This document shows positions 1 to 5,276 of a stretch of 5,276 nucleotides of DNA, in pieces. Origin of the DNA: an uncultured Erysipelotrichaceae bacterium (lineage in GTDB: Bacteria; Bacillota_I; Bacilli_A; RF39; UBA660); the NCBI GenBank assembly GCA_902783915.1, contig CACZSX010000090.1, positions 1 through 5,276 of the forward strand. The letters run 5' to 3'. The position numbers and the translations under genes were made by a program. Positions within the stretch are counted from its first letter, which is position 1. Each line of letters opens with the position of its first letter. The notes beneath the pieces are model-generated. The model was given only the letters and a program-made list of their open reading frames with translations, had not been told where the DNA came from and searched no databases.

Positions 1-128
1 AGTCAAAATAATTAATAACAATAAAAGTATTGTTAACATAAAGGTAATTAGATAACAAAAGATCTAAGTCTATAATGACTAACTTAGTTTGATAAATAAT
101 TAAATATTCTCTAATAAAAATAAGAATA

Positions 129-137
129 TGTTATAAT
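129..137 (+). promoter_or_regulatory. Extended -10 promoter of the surface-protein operon
   Basis: The sequence reads TG-T-TATAAT: a perfect -10 hexamer at 132-137 preceded by the TG of an extended -10 element at 129-130. No good -35 hexamer lies 16-18 nt upstream, which is usual for extended -10 promoters. Transcription would start around 143-145, leaving a leader of about 37 nt before the ATG at 181. This also argues against the in-frame TTG at 142 as a start codon, because it would fall at or before the transcript's 5' end. A second TATAAT at 71-76 has no convincing -35. Confidence 0.6.
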
Positions 138-165
138 AGAATTGTTATTATTCTTTGTTAATAAG

Positions 166-172
166 AAAGGAG
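166..172 (+). promoter_or_regulatory. Ribosome binding site fixing the start at 181
   Basis: AAAGGAG ends 8 nt before ATG 181. The alternative TTG start at 142 has no Shine-Dalgarno sequence and would place 13 extra residues, including an Asp, in front of a classic Lys-rich signal-peptide start (MKKLLKR). Confidence 0.8.
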
Positions 173-180
173 TATTGGAT

Positions 181-2451
181 ATGAAGAAATTATTAAAAAG
201 AACAATTATTATTTCATTAATAATCATGTTTATACTGTTAATGACATCTAAAGTTTATGCAGGTGGAATAATCAGTAAAAGTTCATTTACATGGGAATTT
301 ATAGATGATACACCACAAGAACCATCTCTTGATGTAGATTATACAGTTACACTTGATTATAATGATGGTACAGGTAGAACTGATACAATAACAATAGGAA
401 AGTATATGACAATTACAAACTTACCAACAATAACAAGAGGTGGATACAATTTTGCTGGATGGTGGACTCATGAAACAGATGGTAAAGAATTAAAAAATGG
501 TGATACATATAGTTACAATAGAAATATGACTATCTATGCACATTGGATTGGTAAAGATTATAAGGTTATATTAAATCCTAATGGGGTAGAACTTAGTACT
601 ACGGAGTTAACTGTTCGCTATGATGGAAAGTATTCTGATTTACCAATATTAAGTAGAGAAGGTTATACCTTTATTGGATGGTTTACTAGTAAAAGTAGTA
701 ATTTTAATTCAACATATTATGCTGAGAAATATTCTGATTTAAAAGCAGCATTTGGTACAGATGAGACAAAACTAAGAAACCATTGGTTAAAAAATGGTAT
801 GAAAGAAGGAAGACAATGTAGTAGTACTAATGTTAATAATGGATTAAAGTTTACTGAAACTAAGTTTGTAGGACTAGGTGGAAATGGTAAAACAAAAATG
901 ATTCAAAATGGAACTGTATTTGATATAAATCTATATGCAGAATGGGAAGCTAATAAATATACCATAACGCTTGATGCCAATGGTGGAAATGTAAGTTCAA
1001 ATAAAATAACAGCTACATATGATGAAAAATATACATTACCAACACCTACAAGAACAGATTATTCATTTTTAGGATGGTATACACAAAAAGATGGTGGAGA
1101 ACAAGTTAAAGGTGATGAAGTATATAAAAGAACAAGCAATATAACTTTGTATGCACATTGGAAACAAGAATTTAAAGATCAGATTTATGTAAGAGTAAAA
1201 GAAAGTGGACGTTATAAGGTTTTAGATATAGGAACCACTTATATAGTTCATGATGATATACTTGCTCCATTACAAGATGAAGCCAAAACATCATCATATG
1301 CAAAAAGAGTTATTGATAAAAGCAAAGATGGTTCAATTGCATGTTACGTAGTTTCAGAACGATTTGGAACCTATATGGTGTTCCGTGTTGATAAATATCC
1401 ACCAGAAGAGGGATCATGGGTAAAACTAGAAGGAACTGATGGAGCAATGAATACAGTTGAAGTTTATTATCCAAAATATATAGATCGTTATTGGGATGGT
1501 AATAGAATAGTTGAAGAAACAAAAGTTGCAACTAAACCAAGACCTTTATCTCATAAAATGCCTTATGATTATTATTATCAAACTACGGCTGAAAATCCTA
1601 TTATATTAGGTGACGGTACATGGATTTTAGATCAAGATAGAACCTATAATAATTCATTAGAAATAAATGGACATGTTAATTTAGTTTTACTTGATGGTAA
1701 GACTTTAACAATAAATAAAGGAAATATTAAAGTTTCAGAAACTGGTTCATTAACTATATACTCAGAAGGTAAAGATACTGGAAAGATAGTTGTAAATACA
1801 ACTATAGGATGTGCAGGAATTGGTGGATGCCCAGATATGACAGCAGGTCCTATATCAATAAAAGGTGGTACTATTATATCTAATGGTGGTCATGTATCTG
1901 CTGGTATAGGTGCTGCATGGAATGCTAACTCTGATTTTAAGAGTATTACAATAAATGGTGGTAATATTCAAGTTAGAGGTGGAGAAAAAGGTAATTTAGA
2001 AAGTGATAAAGGTGGTAATGGTTTAGGTGGTGGAAATCTTTCTACTCCAAAAGGAACAATAACTATTAATGGTGGAACAATTTCTGCTATTGGAGGTAAA
2101 AATGCAACAGGAATAGGACGTTACTCTAAAATAACAGTTAGAGATAATATTCAAGTTAAATCAGGTCCAGTTGGTGGAGTTATAAAAGTTTGTAGTAATA
2201 ATAATCTAAATGATTGTCTACTTAAACAAGGAAATAATTATGCAAGTATTACTACAATTAATAAAACAACTTCTGGTACTGCCTTTGGGCAAGGAAGTAA
2301 AATAATAGTTGTTGCTGGAGCAATAACTTTAATTGGATTTATTATCTATTCAGTGATTAAGACTAAAGAAAAGAAAGAAGAAAAAGAAGAAACAGAAAAA
2401 GTAACAACGAAAAAGGAAACAACAAATAATAAAAAGAATATAAAGAAATAG
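181..2451 (+). CDS. Secreted surface protein: InlB B-repeats, Gly-rich beta-solenoid-like region, C-terminal membrane anchor
   Basis: The product has 756 residues and is probably exported and held at the cell surface. Residues 1-27 form a signal peptide with likely cleavage after VYA (27). Three Listeria-Bacteroides/InlB B repeats follow at about 54-122, 127-255 and 260-327; each ends in a YAHW or YAEW motif and contains a GY.F.GW or similar core. Repeat 2 is enlarged by an inserted segment (about 175-214) with the pattern YYAEKYSDLKAAFG...HWLKNGMKEGR, resembling a short module I recall from other Bacillota surface proteins. Residues 331-470 are unrecognised. Residues about 473-670 contain recurring TITINGGTI..GG..GIG units typical of a carbohydrate-binding-like parallel beta-solenoid. 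Cys544/Cys550 and Cys671/Cys679 could form local disulfides. A membrane helix spans 708-726, followed by a 30-residue Lys/Glu/Thr-rich cytoplasmic tail. No LPXTG motif is present, so the anchor is the helix itself. An adhesin or host-glycan role is inference. It is the first gene of an operon with two membrane proteins. Confidence 0.85.
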   Translation: MKKLLKRTIIISLIIMFILLMTSKVYAGGIISKSSFTWEFIDDTPQEPSLDVDYTVTLDYNDGTGRTDTITIGKYMTITNLPTITRGGYNFAGWWTHETDGKELKNGDTYSYNRNMTIYAHWIGKDYKVILNPNGVELSTTELTVRYDGKYSDLPILSREGYTFIGWFTSKSSNFNSTYYAEKYSDLKAAFGTDETKLRNHWLKNGMKEGRQCSSTNVNNGLKFTETKFVGLGGNGKTKMIQNGTVFDINLYAEWEANKYTITLDANGGNVSSNKITATYDEKYTLPTPTRTDYSFLGWYTQKDGGEQVKGDEVYKRTSNITLYAHWKQEFKDQIYVRVKESGRYKVLDIGTTYIVHDDILAPLQDEAKTSSYAKRVIDKSKDGSIACYVVSERFGTYMVFRVDKYPPEEGSWVKLEGTDGAMNTVEVYYPKYIDRYWDGNRIVEETKVATKPRPLSHKMPYDYYYQTTAENPIILGDGTWILDQDRTYNNSLEINGHVNLVLLDGKTLTINKGNIKVSETGSLTIYSEGKDTGKIVVNTTIGCAGIGGCPDMTAGPISIKGGTIISNGGHVSAGIGAAWNANSDFKSITINGGNIQVRGGEKGNLESDKGGNGLGGGNLSTPKGTITINGGTISAIGGKNATGIGRYSKITVRDNIQVKSGPVGGVIKVCSNNNLNDCLLKQGNNYASITTINKTTSGTAFGQGSKIIVVAGAITLIGFIIYSVIKTKEKKEEKEETEKVTTKKETTNNKKNIKK

Positions 2452-2460
2452 GGATGATAT

Positions 2461-3120
2461 ATGAATATATTATTAATTTCATATTTAATAGTTAGTTTTG
2501 CATGTTTAATATGTGTTTTTATTGGATATAGATTACTACACCCACATAATAAACTGTTTATAACCTTATGTTATTTATTCTTCATTGTATTCTTTTTTGG
2601 AAGAGTGTATGAAGTATCTAGAATAGTCTTAGGTTTAAATATTTATAATACTTTTGAATTAGGTTTTTTAGGAATAGTTGGTGCTTTTTCCTTCTTACTA
2701 TCTTCTAATTTCTCTATTAGAGGAGAAACAAAGATAAAAGCAAGTAAAAAAGTATTTATAACTAGTTTATTATTTTCCATTATCATAGGTTTAATGTATA
2801 TCCTAATCTTATACGGAAAAGTAAATCTTCAAGAAAAGATAACAGATTTTATTATGATTCTGTATGCTAGTTCAAATATATATTATTTTATGAGACATTT
2901 ATTATTAATCAAAGATGATAAAACAGGTCTTCTTAAAAGTTTAAAAATATATAATATCTTAGGAATAGGATTCTCAATATTAATAGATTTATTGTTATTA
3001 TCATTTGCATATAACTTATATGATAATATTCTTGTTATTTCTATATTTATGGGTGCAGATCTATTAATGATGATGTTAACCTTTAAGAAGGGGGTAGAAG
3101 AATGCAAACTAATGAATTAA
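2461..3120 (+). CDS. Polytopic membrane protein, unrecognised family
   Basis: The product has 219 residues and is almost entirely hydrophobic. About seven membrane helices can be read, at roughly 3-25, 32-57, 63-84, 97-118, 125-149, 161-183 and 189-208, with short polar loops such as RGETKIKASKK (87-97) and KDDKTG (151-156). Charged or polar residues inside or near helices include R48 and E51 (GRVYE) and D176. I do not recognise the family and see no catalytic signature. The gene starts 9 nt after the surface-protein stop with a weak AGGG Shine-Dalgarno that overlaps that stop, and its last 19 nt overlap the next gene. Tight coupling to a PrsW-like protease and a surface protein suggests an accessory, sensor or partner subunit for that protease. 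This is inferred from context only. Confidence 0.75.
   Translation: MNILLISYLIVSFACLICVFIGYRLLHPHNKLFITLCYLFFIVFFFGRVYEVSRIVLGLNIYNTFELGFLGIVGAFSFLLSSNFSIRGETKIKASKKVFITSLLFSIIIGLMYILILYGKVNLQEKITDFIMILYASSNIYYFMRHLLLIKDDKTGLLKSLKIYNILGIGFSILIDLLLLSFAYNLYDNILVISIFMGADLLMMMLTFKKGVEECKLMN
3088..3094 (+). promoter_or_regulatory. Ribosome binding site inside the upstream gene
   Basis: AAGGGGG lies 7 nt before ATG 3102, inside the 3' end of the preceding membrane-protein gene. It supports ATG 3102 as the protease start and hence the 19-nt gene overlap (3102-3120). The nearby ATG at 3112 is in the frame of the upstream gene and is followed by Asn and stop. Confidence 0.75.
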
Positions 3121-3755
3121 TTGTCTATTTATGCATTGTTTTACCAATGATACCTGTTGTATTTGCTATGAGGGATAAATTCTCAAAAAGATTCTTATTA
3201 TTTATGATAATTGGATTAACTGTATGTCTTGTATCCGCTCAATTAAATACGATATTTATGCAAAAATTGAATATGGATATGTTAAATTATTCAACAGCAA
3301 TATCGCCAATTAATGAAGAAATATTAAAAGCAATACCGCTTATTATATTTACATTAGCATTTGCTAAGAAGGGTGACGAAATATTACCACTTGCTTTTGC
3401 AATTGGCGTTGGTTTTGCAATCTTAGAAAGCATTATTGTTTATTGTAATAATATAGGTGATGTAACAGTAAGCTGGGCTTTTATAAGAGGATTTGGAGCA
3501 GCTTTAATGCACTGTGTATCAACAGCAATGATTGCAATGGGATTAAGTTATGTATTTAATAATAATAAGAGTCATTTAGAGGGAATTCTAGGTTTATTCT
3601 CATTAGCAATTATTTATCATGGAATTTTTAATGCTTTTGTTCAATCAAAATATAGTTTTGTTGCATTATTGTTACCATTACTATTATTTATTCCAATAAA
3701 CTTTATTGAGTATAAAAAAAGAAAATATTTTGAAAAAATAGAAAAAGTAAAATAA
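3102..3755 (+). CDS. PrsW-like intramembrane metalloprotease
   Basis: The product has 217 residues and is multi-pass (about seven helices). The PrsW motif set appears in the expected order: P69-I-N-E72-E73-I-L-K76 (EExxK) at the start of a helix, G104-F105-A-I-L-E109 (GFAxxE), R129 followed by H137 in the next helix, and H173-G-I-F-N177 (HxxxN). In this family these Glu and His residues are proposed to form the active site within the membrane. Bacillus subtilis PrsW makes the first cut in the anti-sigma factor RsiW; no sigma or anti-sigma gene is visible here, so the substrate may differ. The co-encoded surface protein with a single C-terminal membrane helix is a candidate substrate, but that is inference. 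The closely related CPBP family was considered; the GFAxxE and R...H spacing favours PrsW. The C-terminus is short and basic. Confidence 0.8.
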   Translation: MQTNELIVYLCIVLPMIPVVFAMRDKFSKRFLLFMIIGLTVCLVSAQLNTIFMQKLNMDMLNYSTAISPINEEILKAIPLIIFTLAFAKKGDEILPLAFAIGVGFAILESIIVYCNNIGDVTVSWAFIRGFGAALMHCVSTAMIAMGLSYVFNNNKSHLEGILGLFSLAIIYHGIFNAFVQSKYSFVALLLPLLLFIPINFIEYKKRKYFEKIEKVK

Positions 3756-3756
3756 T

Positions 3757-3785
3757 CAGACTAGGATTTAATCCTAGTCTGTTTT
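3757..3785 (+). terminator. Rho-independent terminator of the surface protein/protease operon
   Basis: A perfect 11-bp stem CAGACTAGGAT / ATCCTAGTCTG (3757-3767 and 3771-3781) with a 3-nt loop is followed by TTTT and an AT-rich run. It begins 2 nt after the protease stop codon. The A-rich sequence before the stem would give a weaker U-tract on the opposite strand, so minor bidirectional activity is possible, though no convergent gene is present. Confidence 0.9.
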
Positions 3786-3933
3786 ATTATTACTATCTAA
3801 TACTATTTAAAAAACACCTATACTTAATAACATAAATAGATAATTAAGTCAAAACAATAAAAAAGTGTTCTAAAATTCTCAATTTTAAAAATTTCCTTAA
3901 TATATTAATATTGTAATAAGTTAAGGAGGTTAT
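3786..3933 (+). promoter_or_regulatory. Intergenic leader of the DUF1016 array; promoter expected but unclear
   Basis: This AT-rich spacer must contain the promoter of the array, because a strong terminator precedes it. The best -10 candidates are TAAAAT (3871-3876) and TATATT (3901-3906); neither has a good -35 at the right distance. A 12-nt perfect palindrome, TTAATATATTAA (3897-3908), lies 14 nt before the Shine-Dalgarno and could be an operator, but in sequence this AT-rich it may be chance. No small ORF or structured RNA is evident. Confidence 0.35.
3923..3929 (+). promoter_or_regulatory. Consensus ribosome binding site with short spacing
   Basis: AAGGAGG within TAAGGAGGT is a full anti-16S match, but only 4 nt separate it from ATG 3934, shorter than the 7 nt used for the downstream copies. 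The start is still secure because all three copies begin with MNYY at the corresponding ATG. Confidence 0.75.
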
Positions 3934-4818
3934 ATGAATTATTACACAGAAATAAAGAATAAAATAATAGATAATGAGATAACAAAGAAAGTAAAAGATT
4001 ATAGTAAGAATAAAAGTGATTTAAATACTTACTTTGAAGTAGGTAGGTTATTAAGTGAGGCTGGTAAACATTATGGAGAAGGAATAATAAAAGAATACTC
4101 TAAGAAATTAACTAAAGAATTAGGAAAAGGATATACCTTTACTTCATTAACTAGAATGAAGAAGTTTTATATACTTATTCAAAAAGTTGCGACAGTGTCG
4201 CAACAATTAACGTATGGTCATTATGTAGAATTATTGCCATACAACGATATTAATAAAATCAATTATTATATACATGTAGTAGAAACATATAATCTTTCAG
4301 TAAGAGAATTAAGAACTAGAATTAAAAATAATGAATATGAACGTTTACCATTAGAAACTAGAAACAAAATATTTAAAAAAGAAGATAATAAAATAGCAGA
4401 TCTAATTAAGAATCCTATATTAATTAATAATAAATATAATTATGAAATAATAAGTGAAAAAGTATTACAAAGATTAATACTTGAAGACATGAATAACTTT
4501 TTAAAAGAATTAGGAGAAGGTTTTTGTTATATAAGTAATGAATATAAAATAAAAATAGGAGATAGATATAACTATATTGACTTACTTCTTTATAACATTA
4601 ATTATAATTGTTATGTTGTAATAGAATTAAAAGTAACCGAACTAAAGAAAGAACATATAGGTCAAATAGAAACTTACATGGCCTATATAGACAAAAATAT
4701 AAAAAGAATAGATCAAGATAAGACCATAGGGATAATTATCACTAGAAGGGATAATAAGTACTTAATAGAATACTCTAGTGATAAGACAATAATATCAAGA
4801 AATTATGAAATAATATAG
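3934..4818 (+). CDS. DUF1016/YhcG-family protein with PD-(D/E)XK nuclease domain (array copy 1)
   Basis: The product has 294 residues, with two domains in the family's usual order. The DUF1016_N domain (about 5-135) shows the pattern NTYFEVGRLL, YGEGIIKEYSKKL, then L..M..FY and QLTYGHYVELL. The C-terminal nuclease-like domain (about 172-294) begins with a helix ending in FLKELGEGF (189-197), then IDLLLY with D216, the V-V-I-E231-L-K233 strand and G243-Q244-I-E-T-Y. D216, E231 and K233 fit a PD-(D/E)XK metal-binding site, so the domain looks intact. DUF1016 proteins are commonly found in accessory and restriction-modification neighbourhoods; their physiological substrate is not established to my knowledge. 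The protein is cytosolic, with no signal or membrane helix. Codons 85-91 coincide with a perfect 19-nt palindrome. The stop codon TAG overlaps the Shine-Dalgarno of copy 2, implying co-translation. Confidence 0.88.
   Translation: MNYYTEIKNKIIDNEITKKVKDYSKNKSDLNTYFEVGRLLSEAGKHYGEGIIKEYSKKLTKELGKGYTFTSLTRMKKFYILIQKVATVSQQLTYGHYVELLPYNDINKINYYIHVVETYNLSVRELRTRIKNNEYERLPLETRNKIFKKEDNKIADLIKNPILINNKYNYEIISEKVLQRLILEDMNNFLKELGEGFCYISNEYKIKIGDRYNYIDLLLYNINYNCYVVIELKVTELKKEHIGQIETYMAYIDKNIKRIDQDKTIGIIITRRDNKYLIEYSSDKTIISRNYEII
4186..4204. repeat. Intragenic 19-nt interrupted palindrome, copy 1
   Basis: GTTGCGACA-g-TGTCGCAAC has 9-bp arms, perfectly complementary, around a single base. It spans codons 85-91 (V-A-T-V-S-Q and the first base of Q91) of the first DUF1016 gene. 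It is GC-rich (11 of 19) in a very AT-rich gene and uses GCG and TCG codons that are otherwise avoided here. As RNA it can fold into an 8-bp stem with a 3-nt loop. Confidence 0.9.
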
Positions 4819-4828
4819 GAGAGACAAT
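4808..4828 (+). repeat. Repeated spacer with stop/ribosome-binding-site overlap, copy A
   Basis: This spacer is identical to the one at 5198-5218. It contains the TAG stop of the upstream gene fused to AGGAG (4817-4821), 7 nt before the next ATG. Its repetition shows that the array arose by tandem duplication of a gene plus spacer unit. Confidence 0.8.
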
Positions 4829-5182
4829 ATGAATTATTACACTGAAATAAAGAATAAAATAATAGATAATGAAATAACAAAGAGAGTAAAAGATTATAGT
4901 AAGAATAAGAGTGACTTAAATACTTACTATGAAGTAGGTAGATTATTAAGTGAAGCAGGTAAACATTATGGAGAAGGTATAATAAAAGAGTATTCTAAGA
5001 AATTAACTAATGAATTGGGAAAAGGATATAGTGTTAGAAATTTGTGGTTAATGCTACGTTTTTATAAGTTTAATGAAAAAGTGCAGACAATGTCTGCACA
5101 ATTAACTTGGAGTCATTATATTGAATTACTTTCTTTTAATAATTATGACAAAATTCAATATTATATTCAAATAATAGAATAA
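4829..5182 (+). CDS. DUF1016 N-terminal domain only, truncated array copy 2
   Basis: The product has 117 residues. The first 67 differ from copy 1 at only three positions (K19R, F34Y, K61N); residues 68-117 match at only about 23 of 50. Several of the shared positions there (QLT, HY, ELL) are family-conserved. The nuclease domain is missing. The reading frame ends after IIE at TAA 5180-5182, where the sequence jumps to the extreme 3' end of the family gene. Relative to copy 1 this is a single loss of about 505 bp, which is not a multiple of three, so the retained gene tail (5179-5208) is out of frame. The product could be a non-catalytic partner or regulator, a decaying copy, or a donor for recombination; nothing in the sequence decides this. 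The start is supported by AGGAG at 4817-4821 with 7-nt spacing and by homology to copy 1. Confidence 0.8.
   Translation: MNYYTEIKNKIIDNEITKRVKDYSKNKSDLNTYYEVGRLLSEAGKHYGEGIIKEYSKKLTNELGKGYSVRNLWLMLRFYKFNEKVQTMSAQLTWSHYIELLSFNNYDKIQYYIQIIE
5081..5099. repeat. Intragenic 19-nt interrupted palindrome, copy 2
   Basis: GTGCAGACA-a-TGTCTGCAC has 9-bp perfect arms around one base. It sits at codons 85-91 of copy 2 (V-Q-T-M-S-A and the first base of Q91), the same place as the palindrome in copy 1. Relative to that copy, TGC becomes GCA in the left arm and GCA becomes TGC in the right arm, so complementarity is fully kept. The flanks AAAAA and AATTAAC are the same in both copies. Confidence 0.9.
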
Positions 5183-5208
5183 TATCAAAAGAATATAAAA
5201 TAATATAG
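5179..5208 (+). pseudogene. Out-of-frame remnant of the DUF1016 gene 3' end
   Basis: Read from 5179 the sequence encodes IISKEYKII followed by TAG, matching the copy 1 C-terminus IISRNYEII-stop (4789-4818). It is shifted relative to the copy 2 reading frame, so it is not translated as part of copy 2. It marks the right edge of the 505-bp deletion. Confidence 0.8.
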
Positions 5209-5218
5209 GAGAGACAAT
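5198..5218 (+). repeat. Repeated spacer with ribosome binding site, copy B
   Basis: Identical to 4808-4828. AGGAG at 5207-5211 lies 7 nt before ATG 5219. The TAG included here is the relict stop of the deleted copy; the actual stop of copy 2 is upstream at 5180-5182. Confidence 0.8.
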
Positions 5219-5276
5219 ATGAATTATTACAATGAAATAAAAAATAGAATAATAGATAACGAAATAACAAAAAGAG
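5219..5276 (+). CDS. DUF1016 family protein, array copy 3 (5' end only)
   Basis: Nineteen codons are visible, reading MNYYNEIKNRIIDNEITKR. They differ from copy 2 at T5N and K10R, and from copy 1 at the same two positions plus K19R. The same spacer and Shine-Dalgarno precede it. The gene runs off the window, so whether it has a nuclease domain or a palindrome cannot be seen. Homology to the N-terminus of the other copies is clear. Confidence 0.8.
   Translation, partial: MNYYNEIKNRIIDNEITKR

Noticed and set aside
64..87. Inverted repeat CTAAGT...ACTTAG as a terminator of an upstream gene
   Set aside because: Only a 6-bp stem with a 12-nt loop and no U-tract; likely chance in AT-rich sequence.
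142..180. In-frame TTG start adding 13 residues to the surface protein
   Set aside because: No Shine-Dalgarno, overlaps the expected transcription start, and ATG 181 has AAAGGAG at 8-nt spacing and begins a classic signal peptide.
1310..1531. Minus-strand 73-codon reading frame
   Set aside because: Lies wholly inside the surface-protein gene, antisense, with low-complexity Leu/Gln/Tyr composition typical of a shadow frame and no convincing ribosome site.
2883..3107. Minus-strand 74-codon reading frame
   Set aside because: Antisense shadow of the membrane-protein gene; no promoter or ribosome site evident and no recognisable product.
3897..3908. TTAATATATTAA palindrome as an operator
   Set aside because: Composed only of A and T in a very AT-rich spacer, so chance occurrence is likely; kept only as a remark in the leader entry.
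4186..4204. Palindrome in copy 1 as a transcription terminator
   Set aside because: No U-tract follows (the sequence continues AATTAAC) and it lies in the middle of an intact coding sequence.
4808..5276. CRISPR array or insertion sequence as explanation for the repeats
   Set aside because: The repeats are gene-length coding units with shared ribosome sites, not short repeats with spacers, and no terminal inverted repeats or transposase are visible.

Overview
The window is strongly AT-rich bacterial DNA. Shine-Dalgarno sites are of the Gram-positive type (AAAGGAG, AAGGGGG, AAGGAGG), Trp is encoded by TGG, and every gene lies on the + strand. InlB-type surface repeats, a PrsW-like protease and this base composition point to a low-GC Bacillota or Mycoplasmatota-related bacterium, plausibly gut-associated. 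The lineage is inference; no marker gene is present.

Left part (about 1-3790): a three-gene unit behind an extended -10 promoter (129-137). Its genes are (i) a 756-residue secreted surface protein with a signal peptide, three InlB B/Listeria-Bacteroides repeats, a Gly-rich beta-solenoid-like segment and a C-terminal membrane anchor without LPXTG; (ii) a 219-residue polytopic membrane protein I do not recognise; and (iii) a 217-residue PrsW-like intramembrane protease with EExxK, GFAxxE, R/H and HxxxN motifs. The 9-nt gap and 19-nt overlap between genes imply co-translation. A strong hairpin terminator (3757-3785) closes the unit. A plausible but unproven reading is that the protease and its partner process, release or sense the surface protein.

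Right part (about 3790-5276): a tandem array of DUF1016/YhcG-family genes, running off the window edge. Copy 1 is complete, with an N-terminal DUF1016_N domain and a C-terminal PD-(D/E)XK nuclease domain. Copy 2 has lost one block of about 505 bp covering almost all of the nuclease domain and now encodes an N-domain-only protein of 117 residues. Copy 3 is cut by the window edge after 19 codons. Copies share a nearly constant first 67 residues, then diverge sharply.

The most striking observation is in this array. At exactly the same codons (85-91) each of the two readable copies carries a perfect 19-nt interrupted palindrome inside the coding sequence. The palindromes differ between copies, yet the three changed bases in one arm are matched by three compensating changes in the other. 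This suggests a constraint at DNA or RNA level (binding site, cruciform, hairpin or recombination site) superimposed on the protein code.
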